A DNA stretch of 64,000 nt from Melioribacteraceae bacterium (lineage in GTDB: Bacteria; Bacteroidota; Ignavibacteria; Ignavibacteriales; Melioribacteraceae): positions 1 to 64,000 of the forward strand of contig BQMY01000088.1 of assembly GCA_022181065.1 (NCBI GenBank), given 5' to 3'. Below the pieces are notes generated by a model that was not told the origin of the DNA, searched no databases, and saw only the letters and a program-made list of their open reading frames with translations. A program made the position numbers and the translations under genes. This document shows positions 27,201-34,726 of the stretch, in pieces. Each line of letters opens with the position of its first letter. Within the stretch, counting starts at the first letter, position 1.

Positions 27201-27920
27201 GGCTTCCATATCAAGACCCAAACCACGTTTAAGTGAATCAGTAGCAAACGGAAAATAATTAAATTCTGCATTGCTGTAATCGTCAACAACGAAATAGACT
27301 TCTTCGTCAGGAGCAGTTGCCTGATCACCCAAAAACGCGGGCCAAACATATTTTCCCGCACCTGCTGAATACCATCTGTCCGGCCATGAATCAGGTTTAC
27401 CATCACCATTATCATCAGGTGCGTTCAATCTTGCGATCTCACCCTGATCAGGATCAGCGTAACCTGTCTTTGGTAACCAACCCCATTTTACACCCGCCGG
27501 AGAATAATCACCCTGCGCGCTTCGTATAAAGGAGTCGGAAACAATTTGTAATACCTGTCCGGAATCGTTCACAACCTCAGCGGCTGCAAGCGGACCGAAC
27601 TCGAAACCGTAACCAAGACCATTCCAGACAAGGTCAGCAATCTGACCCAAACGGTTTGGTTCACAAATACTACCGTAGTTAAAAACGATAGAAACAATTT
27701 TATTACCTGAAATAATAGATTCTTTTATATCGGCGGAAGAACCCAATGCTTTCAAAACTTTTGGGGCGTACATATCACCAAAAATCCTCTGGGCATCCGC
27801 TTCAGTTAATCTTTTAAGATCAATATTACCATCTTCATCCAGTGGCACATTTGTTTGTGCTGAAAGGCTGATTGAAAGCAGCAACATTGAAATAAACACT
27901 AATATTTTCTGAAATTTCAT
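24297..27920 (-). CDS. Very large secreted T9SS cargo protein, fibronectin-like domain (cassette 2)
   Basis: A 1,207-aa exported protein of unknown activity, with signal peptide MKFQKILVFISMLLLSISLS. The N-terminal half has several Asp-rich calcium-loop-like stretches (DDNGDGKPDSWPD, DGQDNDDDGITDE, DEDGDWDPDRDD, DADDNNIYDLGE). A fibronectin type III-like segment lies at about 580-770 (GKVTLYWDS, GYKIYRSRDY, IKYYYAVVAYDGG). The C-terminal ~100 residues form a T9SS sorting-like domain (VVPNPYVAYSPAE, IRIYTITGDLVETIE, AYGVYIYHVDV). It has the same architecture and position as the cassette 1 protein but diverged sequence and many more Asp loops. No catalytic motif was recognised. Surface binding of ligand or metal is possible. 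Confidence 0.8.
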   Translation of the reverse strand: MKFQKILVFISMLLLSISLSAQTNVPLDEDGNIDLKRLTEADAQRIFGDMYAPKVLKALGSSADIKESIISGNKIVSIVFNYGSICEPNRLGQIADLVWNGLGYGFEFGPLAAAEVVNDSGQVLQIVSDSFIRSAQGDYSPAGVKWGWLPKTGYADPDQGEIARLNAPDDNGDGKPDSWPDRWYSAGAGKYVWPAFLGDQATAPDEEVYFVVDDYSNAEFNYFPFATDSLKRGLGLDMEARIIQFNNPLAEDIMFLVYSVTNSSEKPLNEVYFGMHGDPHVGGTSDYADDLAGFVDAEGFTLQPIDFPQRARNMVYAWDRDQSGIGDRKTGYFGWKFLESPSEANDGQDNDDDGITDETPDNAAGRYIDGVTLPLTTGITDVVKYTAIFGAPKIRYEGDEDGDWDPDRDDLGIDGIGPDSPNYPGPDFGEGDGKPSQGWYLDADDNNIYDLGEAFSEDRIAGYKWAGSEPQFGLRDISESDQIGLTSFHAAQYTNSLPNVPLNDPLMWEWLSAGKIDTAGQELLLTAGDNVFNFGTGPTRLEIGETQRFSMCILFGNNIQDLILNAETSTKILEADYRFAQPPAKPIVEVVPGDGKVTLYWDSRAEESIDPLTGEKDFMGYKIYRSRDYTFSDVVTITDGRGNAFLGDAYTNPQTGERAQWHIVIPEADRASYVNGFHPVEYQGRAVKYYIGEPDDEGGLVHEWVDSSVTNGIKYYYAVVAYDGGSIVPGSELPPSETQSVILRDPITGELTFDTNTAEVVPGTYAAGVIPAEVGAAGVPDQVLGNSTGDVLIKVMDDLKVQDEKTYVVQFTGDTMYDVLDSTGVTETIVSDDTVYVALGNLNIKDGSVVVKTAGGTVVNSSNYVVNYEAGRIKGSASGSLPRDEVFTVTYSYYPVRGSDKFELLDSNPSFDGMKIYLANDILGIDEPNSEFSNPDINVKTSTREATIGNFADYRADWEIRWKDVDTLADGSWENIGDSVFNTTGQLSACPFEVYALELSASKTGLDEKKATYRIVETLPSKKNNGRWDWGESILLQPTGETGFNTAYEVIFAIPADSVVPAADLVFPSDGDIYTVKTSKPFEAGDRYEFTTQAAEFKVEVAAPELNEIFVVPNPYVAYSPAEEPGRTADKRGDRQLQFRNLPQTCTIRIYTITGDLVETIEKDDMTSIATWDLLSFEGQRIAYGVYIYHVDVPGVGEKLGRFAVIK

Positions 27921-27945
27921 ATTCTAATACCCTTAGTTTTTATCA

Positions 27946-30801
27946 TTAGTTGAAAATGATTGAAAATCCAAGTCTTATTTCACGAGGAGCATTTAACCAA
28001 TCAACACGTTTATAATAATCATCAAGCTGTTCTTCATCAATTAATCCCGCGTCTCCTCTTTCAATTCTGTTTCTAAGATCATTGAAAACATTTGCGTTGA
28101 TACTTTCTTCAACACTTGAAAGAGCACGACCACTGGAGCTCCATACATAAGTTTCATTCTCAACATCAAAGAGGTTTTCTACATGAACGAAAACTGAATA
28201 TTTCAGATCGCCAAATGTGAAATATTTCTCAAATTTAAGATCGAGATTATACTGAATCGGACGAGCTGCCGAGTTCTGTTCGTATGTGATCGCAGAAAGC
28301 TGAGCAGGAAGTGAAGGGGTATAGGGAGTACCGGTTTGCAGATAACCAACCAGACCTAATGACCAGTTATTTGGATCGATAAGGTTGACAGTTGCGTTGA
28401 TAATATGAGCACGATCAAAACTTAAAGGAACCAAATATGTTTCACTGCTTTTGCCTGATGCTTCTGAATAGAAAAGATCTTCAGATGGTTCTGTTCTGTT
28501 ACCTTCAGCAATCTGGAATGTATAATCAAGACCCATCTGGAACATGCTTTCCGCACCGCGGCGTTTGAATAATGAAAGAGTTACACCTCTAACGTTCGAA
28601 TAAGCAAGGTTTGTAAGTAACCTGAACTCTTTACCTTGTTCGGTGAAAATAGTTGAAGTATATATATAATCTGTTACGTCTTTATAATAACCTGTAAATT
28701 CTAATCTCAAATCTTCGGTAAGTCCCTGAAGAAGACCCATCTCATACTGAATTGATTTCTGTGGTTCAACATCCGGGTTACCAAAAGAAGGAGAAGAACT
28801 ACCGAGAGAAGCATAGAAATTCGGGTTTCTGTATAGAGAAGCAAGAGAACCATTCTGATAGAAGTGACCATAAGAGAAACGAATGATACCTTGATCAGTG
28901 ATAGGATAAGAAACACTGAATCGTGGAGAGATCATATGTTTTACCGAGGCTTCTTTTAGGTTCTGTGTAAATTCACCTTCTTTTTGTTCCTGATACTCTG
29001 TTGAAATATTGTCATTATATAAGGCGTTAGGATCAAAATATTCGTAACGGATACCGGCATTAAGGATAAGTGATTTATGAAGCTCGATTTTATCTCTTAA
29101 ATAAACCGCGAATGTGGTTGGTTCACGTTCGTAATATGTGTACAGGTTTGGAGTAGAAGGAATACGTCTGATTATCTGAGTATTAGGATCAAACATATCA
29201 GAAACGTTAAGTGTACCAAAGTTATCAGGTGAGTTAGCATCAAATTTACCAAACTCGATAGAATAACTTTCTACATTCATTTTGAAAGTTCTTGCTTCAA
29301 AACCAAGTTTTATTTCATGGGAATTCCACAACTGCGCAACCATATCACCTTTCAGACCCATCGCTTTGGTTTCTCTGTTAAAACGATAGTTATCAGTACC
29401 ACCGGTCAGGAATGAGGTGTTTGATAAAGTTCTGCCTGCGTAAAGACCCGGCAAATATCCCGGATCATTAAAATCTTCAAAGAGATAGTATTTACCTTCG
29501 TTAATAGTGTAAGAACCTTTTAAAGTATAAAACACATTCTGGCTGACAGTATGAGTAAATTCAAGCGCGTTGTGAATACCTGTGGAGTAGCTTTTACCAC
29601 GTCCGTCAGGATTATACTTCGATTCAAAGTATCCCCAGTTTCCGCCACCATCTGATTCACCCTGATTGAAAACGGCTTCATATTTTAATTTGAGAGTAGG
29701 TGTAAATCTGTAGGAAATATTACCCTGCAAGTTAAAATTTTCGCTAGTATTCATCGCGACATATTCACCATCTCCTGTTGGGAGACCATTACTGTTTGGA
29801 TCATAAGGGTTGAAGTAATAAGGCTCGGTTGAAGAACCCAATCTTGCATCATCGGGGTCAAATTCATTTGCGAGAATGTATGAGTCGGTAGGACTGTAAA
29901 TTCGTCTTCCGTATCTCAAACCGCCATAGTTCTCATAAACACCTGAAAAGAACATATTAAGACCACGCAGCAGCGGAAAAGGTCCACCAAAAGTAAATTC
30001 ACCGCGTGTTCTGTTCAACGGATCAATATCATCAATATTTTCGAATAAATCGGTTCTGCTGGTAATGTAATCACCACCATAACCGCGAATACTAAAAGTA
30101 TAATCGTCATCACCCTCGCGAGTAATGTAGTTCACTACTCCTGAAAGCGCGTTACCATACTCAGCGGAGAAAGTACCGGTTGATACCGAAACTTCCTGTA
30201 CCGCGTTTGTAGCCAACCCGATTGATCTGTTGTTACCATAAGGGTCGTTCAAACTTACACCATTGAGCGTGTAGGCAACTTCATTGCCATAACCGCCACG
30301 AAAGTGAAGCTGCCCGTCGTTACCTACAGCAACACCCGCCTGCATGCGGATAACATCACTGATCTGGTCAACAGGAAGTTCATCTATTGTTTCGCCTGTA
30401 ATAGCAACAGTAGGGTTTGTTAAATCCTGACGAATAAGAGGATTTCTTTCACCCTGAACAATAACGGCTTCCATTTCAATCGAACCTGTGGTAAGTTCAA
30501 ATTCAAGTCGGGTAGTAAAATCGGAGTTAACGCGGGTATCTGTAATAGTTTGTTTCTGAAAACCCACAATAGAAGCGGTAACTGAATATACGCCCGGTTT
30601 AACATTAAGAATAGTAAAGTTACCTTCGAGATCAGTAGCGGCACCAAGAGAAGTACCGTCAATGAGCACGTTCGCGAAAGGTAAACCTTCACCTGTTTCA
30701 CCGTCGATAACGGTTCCCGCTATTTTACCCGTTTGGGCAAAGAGGGATCCGGCAAACAGCACCGCGAGTAGAATTGATAAGCATAGTCGGTCAAATTTCA
30801 T
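27946..30801 (-). CDS. TonB-dependent receptor with carboxypeptidase-regulatory-like N-domain (cassette 2)
   Basis: A 951-aa outer-membrane receptor. The ATG giving MKFDRLCLSILLAVLFA was preferred to a GTG three codons upstream, because the GGGTGG in front then serves as the ribosome-binding site. The CarboxypepD_reg-like domain (GKIAGTVIDGETGEGLPFAN, DLEGNFTILNV) is followed by a plug (ELPVDQISDVIRMQAGV, FRGGYGNEVAYTLNG, VSTGTFSAEYGNALSG) and a barrel ending APREIRLGFSIIFN. It opens the second cassette. As in cassette 1, no SusD-like gene is present and the giant T9SS cargo gene follows after 25 bases. Confidence 0.9.
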   Translation of the reverse strand: MKFDRLCLSILLAVLFAGSLFAQTGKIAGTVIDGETGEGLPFANVLIDGTSLGAATDLEGNFTILNVKPGVYSVTASIVGFQKQTITDTRVNSDFTTRLEFELTTGSIEMEAVIVQGERNPLIRQDLTNPTVAITGETIDELPVDQISDVIRMQAGVAVGNDGQLHFRGGYGNEVAYTLNGVSLNDPYGNNRSIGLATNAVQEVSVSTGTFSAEYGNALSGVVNYITREGDDDYTFSIRGYGGDYITSRTDLFENIDDIDPLNRTRGEFTFGGPFPLLRGLNMFFSGVYENYGGLRYGRRIYSPTDSYILANEFDPDDARLGSSTEPYYFNPYDPNSNGLPTGDGEYVAMNTSENFNLQGNISYRFTPTLKLKYEAVFNQGESDGGGNWGYFESKYNPDGRGKSYSTGIHNALEFTHTVSQNVFYTLKGSYTINEGKYYLFEDFNDPGYLPGLYAGRTLSNTSFLTGGTDNYRFNRETKAMGLKGDMVAQLWNSHEIKLGFEARTFKMNVESYSIEFGKFDANSPDNFGTLNVSDMFDPNTQIIRRIPSTPNLYTYYEREPTTFAVYLRDKIELHKSLILNAGIRYEYFDPNALYNDNISTEYQEQKEGEFTQNLKEASVKHMISPRFSVSYPITDQGIIRFSYGHFYQNGSLASLYRNPNFYASLGSSSPSFGNPDVEPQKSIQYEMGLLQGLTEDLRLEFTGYYKDVTDYIYTSTIFTEQGKEFRLLTNLAYSNVRGVTLSLFKRRGAESMFQMGLDYTFQIAEGNRTEPSEDLFYSEASGKSSETYLVPLSFDRAHIINATVNLIDPNNWSLGLVGYLQTGTPYTPSLPAQLSAITYEQNSAARPIQYNLDLKFEKYFTFGDLKYSVFVHVENLFDVENETYVWSSSGRALSSVEESINANVFNDLRNRIERGDAGLIDEEQLDDYYKRVDWLNAPREIRLGFSIIFN

Positions 30802-31283
30802 ACTAACCACCCATTTTTTTTAATAAGTTATAAAAATTTTTGTAAGGAAAATCAGGATTAGTAAGGGAGTAAATTACAAAATCAAATTAACCTCCTGAGT
30901 CTGTTAATTTTACGGTTGGTATAATAATCCTGGTATTCCGCAAACAATATTGTTCGGGAGAACATGGATTCTTTTCAATTATTTCAAAATAGTATCGCAC
31001 TAGTCGGTCTTATTATAGTTGCTTTACATAATTTTGGCGTTCGTTAATCTAATAAAATTTTGCTTAAGAGGTAAATAGAATGTAAAAAAAATACCATTTT
31101 TCTTGCCTAAAACCTAAAATGATTACAATTCAAAATTCAATAAATTAAAGACCCTGTTTTTATAATATTTAATCATACAACTTACAGCTTGATCATAATT
31201 ATAGAATATTTAATACAAGTATATTCAGGGTTTAACCTATTTTTATTATCTTGTGTTAGATTATAGTAAACTATGGAGGATAA
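30802..31283. other. Divergent AT-rich promoter region between cassette 2 and glmM
   Basis: No credible gene in ~480 bases. It must hold the promoters for the second TonB operon and for glmM. TTATTATCTTGTGTTAG at about 31244-31260, some 25 bases before the glmM ribosome-binding site, shares TTATCTTG with the region upstream of rpoD and may be part of a -7-type element. No structured leader like the one before cassette 1 was seen. Confidence 0.35.
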
Positions 31284-32636
31284 ATGCCAACTTTAATGGT
31301 AAGTGTTTCCGGAGTTCGCGGGATTGTAGGTGACGGTCTCGAACCGGAAGTATTGGTAAAATATATAAATGCATACGCCGATTTTATTGGTTCCAAAGGT
31401 AAAGTTGTTCTTGGAAGTGACGGAAGGATAAGCGGAGGTTACGTAAGGAATATTGTAACAGGGACTCTACAGGCAAAAGGTTTCGATGTTATTGATATTG
31501 GTATCTGCCCCACTCCTACCGTATTGTATGCTGTAAGGAAACTTGGCGCTGACGGCGGGATTCAACTTTCCGCGAGTCATAACCCGAATGAATGGAACGC
31601 CCTCAAGCTGCTTAATGACGAAGGTGAATTTATGACACCGGAACAGAATAAAGTTATGCTTGAGAAAATTGAAAATCCGCTGCCATATAAACCGTGGGAT
31701 AAGCTGGGCAAGGTTGAGTTTTATTCAGAAGCAATACGAGAGCATAAAGAGGATGTACTAAAACTCCCTCATATCAATATTGACGCGATAAAAGAGAGAA
31801 AATTTAAGGTTCTTCTCGATTGTGTAAATGGCGCCGGTTCTTACATCATGCCCGAATTGCTGAAGGATTTCGGATGTGAAGTTATTGAACTCAATTGTGA
31901 AAAAACCGGTATTTTCCCACGATTACCTGAACCAATCCCGGAAAACCTTACAGAAGCTATGGCTGCGGTGAAGGAACATGGTGCGGATCTCGGTGTTATA
32001 GTTGACCCGGATGTTGACCGACTTGTACTGATTACAGATAGAGGTGAGCCGTTCGTCGAAGAAAACACAATTTCAAGCGCGGTTAGATTTGTTCTTTCAA
32101 AAAACCCGGGGAATGTGGTCGTTAATCTTTCAACTACAAGAGCAGTAGATGATATTGCATCAGAACTTGGCGGAAAAGTTTTCCGTTCACCAGTTGGTGA
32201 AGCAAATGTAGTGAAGTTAATGAAAGAAGTTGACGCGGTTATTGGTGGTGAAGGAAGCGGTGGAGTTATCTATCCTGCGCTTCATTACGGGCGCGATGCG
32301 CTTGTTGGCACTGTGTTAATCTTGCAGAGTCTTCTCGATTTTGGTGGTACCATGACAGAACTAAAAGCAGCGATACCCGAATACCATATCACCAAGAAAA
32401 AAGTAAATATCGCAGGTAAAAACCCTGATGATGTTCTTGCGAAGATGGTAGAGAAATATAAAGACGAAAAAATTAATACAGATGATGGTGTACGAATTGA
32501 TTTTGACGATCATTGGGTACATTTCAGGAAATCGAATACCGAGCCAATAGTGAGATGTATCGCGGAAGCCAAATCTCCTGAAAAATCAGAAGCGGCAGCA
32601 AACAAATATCTTGAAGAGATTAAAGCATTGTTATAG
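31284..32636 (+). CDS. glmM: Phosphoglucosamine mutase / phosphohexomutase
   Basis: Alpha-D-phosphohexomutase of 450 aa that interconverts hexosamine (or hexose) 6- and 1-phosphates, feeding UDP-GlcNAc for cell wall and LPS. The four family motifs are present: phosphoserine loop SASHNP (Ser98), metal-binding DPDVDR (Asp241/243/245), sugar-binding GEGSGG, and phosphate-binding RKSNTEPI near the C-terminus. The N-terminal SVSGVRGIVGDGL fits the GlmM/archaeal-type branch. A strong TGGAGG site lies before the ATG. Phosphomannomutase activity cannot be ruled out from sequence alone. Confidence 0.87.
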   Translation: MPTLMVSVSGVRGIVGDGLEPEVLVKYINAYADFIGSKGKVVLGSDGRISGGYVRNIVTGTLQAKGFDVIDIGICPTPTVLYAVRKLGADGGIQLSASHNPNEWNALKLLNDEGEFMTPEQNKVMLEKIENPLPYKPWDKLGKVEFYSEAIREHKEDVLKLPHINIDAIKERKFKVLLDCVNGAGSYIMPELLKDFGCEVIELNCEKTGIFPRLPEPIPENLTEAMAAVKEHGADLGVIVDPDVDRLVLITDRGEPFVEENTISSAVRFVLSKNPGNVVVNLSTTRAVDDIASELGGKVFRSPVGEANVVKLMKEVDAVIGGEGSGGVIYPALHYGRDALVGTVLILQSLLDFGGTMTELKAAIPEYHITKKKVNIAGKNPDDVLAKMVEKYKDEKINTDDGVRIDFDDHWVHFRKSNTEPIVRCIAEAKSPEKSEAAANKYLEEIKALL

Positions 32637-32924
32637 TTTAATATGTAAAAGGGACTCAGCCCCTTAGAAAAACATCTATGTCATTGTCCCCCAGTAAAAT
32701 CGGGAGGCATCCAGTTTTTGTTTTTCACTTAAAATTTACAATCATAGATTAACGACCATAATAGGTGGGTGAGCCCTTCGGCGAACTCAGGGCAACATCT
32801 CTCGCTTGTCCCGTAAGGAGGGAAACCCCGGAAAAAGCATGATATTAAACGAACCCATCCTAAATCCTTCCCTTTAATAAAGGGAAGGACTTTTGACCGT
32901 TGGCAAATCTGCTATTTTTAAAAG
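32637..32924. repeat. Palindrome-rich spacer after glmM
   Basis: This non-coding stretch holds AAGGG..CCCTT (32649-32665), a GAGCCCT..AGGGC hairpin near 32772-32793, and a perfect 11-bp stem with a 3-base loop, TCCTTCCCTTT/AAAGGGAAGGA (32865-32889). The last lies just before copy 2 of the structured ~87-bp element. No gene and no obvious terminator with a T tract was found. Confidence 0.6.
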
Positions 32925-33010
32925 TCCTCCTTTGAAGGAGGTGGATTTCGACGATAGTCGAAAGACGGAGGATGATTCATTGGGTATTTAGACTTTTTGG
33001 TCATCCCCCC
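32925..33010 (+). repeat. Structured intergenic element, copy 2
   Basis: TCCTCCTTTGAAGGAGG, then TTTCGAC-GATA-GTCGAAA, GACGGAGGATGATT and TTTTTGGTCATCCCCC: the same order, spacing and mostly the same sequence as the minus-strand copy at 21018-21104. It lies 15 bases from the stop codon of the AbgT-type gene, so it may form the 3' end of that transcript. Confidence 0.8.
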
Positions 33011-33025
33011 TACAATATTTCTTCT

Positions 33026-34543
33026 TTAATTTATATACATTGGCGCACCGGGACCGATTGGTAAATCGAGTACCATCCAAATTACAAGCATTATACTCCA
33101 TGCAATGAGGAATAAAATTGAATAAGGCAGCATGGTAGCGATTATTGTTCCGATACCCGCTTTTTTATCATACTTCTGGAAAAAAGCAACAATCAGGGCA
33201 AAGTAAGACATCATTGGCGCAATTATGTTAGTTGTACTATCACCGATTCTGTATGCCAACTGGGTAAATTCGGGAGAATAACCAAGAAGCATAAACATGG
33301 GGATAAAAACAGGAGCCATGATCGCCCACTTTGCGCTTGCACTTCCCATAACGAGATTAACAATTGCGCTAACAATTATAAAACTGAGCATCAAAGGAAT
33401 CGCACCCATGCCGGACGCTTTTAATAATTCGGCGCCTTCGATCGCGAAAATTAATCCCAGGTTGGTCCAGTTAAAATATGCAACGAATTGGGCCGCGAAG
33501 AAGACGAGCACAATATATATACCCAATGTCTCCATTGCTTTCCCCATTCCTTTAATAACATCAACGTCATTTTTAAGAGTTTTCGCTCCCACTCCATAAG
33601 CTATACCGGCAACACCGCCACCAAGAAATATAAATGCCACAATACCTGACATAAACGGTGATCTTAACACAGAATCAGTAATCGGATCTCTTAAGTACCC
33701 TCCTGACGGAATGATACCACCAAGCAGAATTGCGGTAAATATCGCGGAGGCAATTCCTGCGTAAACAAGACCGCGTTTTTCATCAGAGTTAAGTTTTTTG
33801 ATCTCTTCGGCTTTTTCATCACCGTCGTAAACACCGAGACGCGGAATAACAATTTTTTCGGTTACCCACGTACCGAGTGCAGCGAGGAAAAATGTTGAAA
33901 CAAACATAAAATAGTAATTAGCGGCAGGATTGACCATATATTCCGGATCAATGATGTGCGCGGCTTCTTCCGATAAACCCGCAAGCAATGGGTCAATTGT
34001 GCCGAGTAGCAGATTAGCGCTATATCCTGCTGATACAGCAGCGAACGCAGCTGCCATACCCGCAATCGGGTGCCGTCCAACAGATAAAAAGATTATAGCA
34101 GAAAGAGGAACCAATAGAACATATCCTACTTCACTGGCTGTATTTGATAAAATCCCCGCAAAAACAATAACAAATGTGAGTAATTTTTTTGGCGCGCTTA
34201 TCACCATTAATCTCAATAGAGTTCCAATTAAGCCGCTTCCCTCAGCAATTCCAATACCGAGTAAAGATACCAATACCGTTCCAAGCGGGGCAAAAGAAGT
34301 AAAGTTATCGACCATTTCAGTAAGTATCCGGTGCAATCCAGCAACAGAAAACAGGTTGACCACAGTAACTATTTCACCTGTCCCCGGGTGAGTTACCGAC
34401 AGATCAAACATACTTACAAAACCGGAAATGATAACCACAAGCAGTGCGAGTAACGCGAACAGGGTTGCCGGATCAGGCAACGCGTTTCCTACTTTTTCAA
34501 TTGTTCCGAGAAATCTCGAGAGAATGCTGTTGTTTTTTCCCAT
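33026..34543 (-). CDS. AbgT-family transporter
   Basis: Inner-membrane transporter of 505 aa with about 11-12 hydrophobic segments. The AbgT signatures are [18 protein letters not shown] near the N-terminus, [38 protein letters not shown], and the second-half motif [20 protein letters not shown], followed by [18 protein letters not shown]. Family members import p-aminobenzoyl-glutamate or export sulfonamide-type antimetabolites. Which applies here is unknown, and no aminobenzoyl-glutamate hydrolase (abgAB) is nearby. AAAGGA lies before the ATG. Confidence 0.9.
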   Translation of the reverse strand: MGKNNSILSRFLGTIEKVGNALPDPATLFALLALLVVIISGFVSMFDLSVTHPGTGEIVTVVNLFSVAGLHRILTEMVDNFTSFAPLGTVLVSLLGIGIAEGSGLIGTLLRLMVISAPKKLLTFVIVFAGILSNTASEVGYVLLVPLSAIIFLSVGRHPIAGMAAAFAAVSAGYSANLLLGTIDPLLAGLSEEAAHIIDPEYMVNPAANYYFMFVSTFFLAALGTWVTEKIVIPRLGVYDGDEKAEEIKKLNSDEKRGLVYAGIASAIFTAILLGGIIPSGGYLRDPITDSVLRSPFMSGIVAFIFLGGGVAGIAYGVGAKTLKNDVDVIKGMGKAMETLGIYIVLVFFAAQFVAYFNWTNLGLIFAIEGAELLKASGMGAIPLMLSFIIVSAIVNLVMGSASAKWAIMAPVFIPMFMLLGYSPEFTQLAYRIGDSTTNIIAPMMSYFALIVAFFQKYDKKAGIGTIIATMLPYSILFLIAWSIMLVIWMVLDLPIGPGAPMYIN

Positions 34544-34726
34544 TTTATCCTTTCGTTTAGTTATTAAAAGAAATTCTTATTTCCAGACTTAAAGTAATTT
34601 TATCCCTAAATTTTTAATGATTACGTTGAACTAAAACGAAACTTTTGCGTCTAATCACTTAGAAACAATATAAGATGTTAAATAATTTCTTTTTTTAGAA
34701 AAAAAATTGCCGTTACCGGAGTGACT

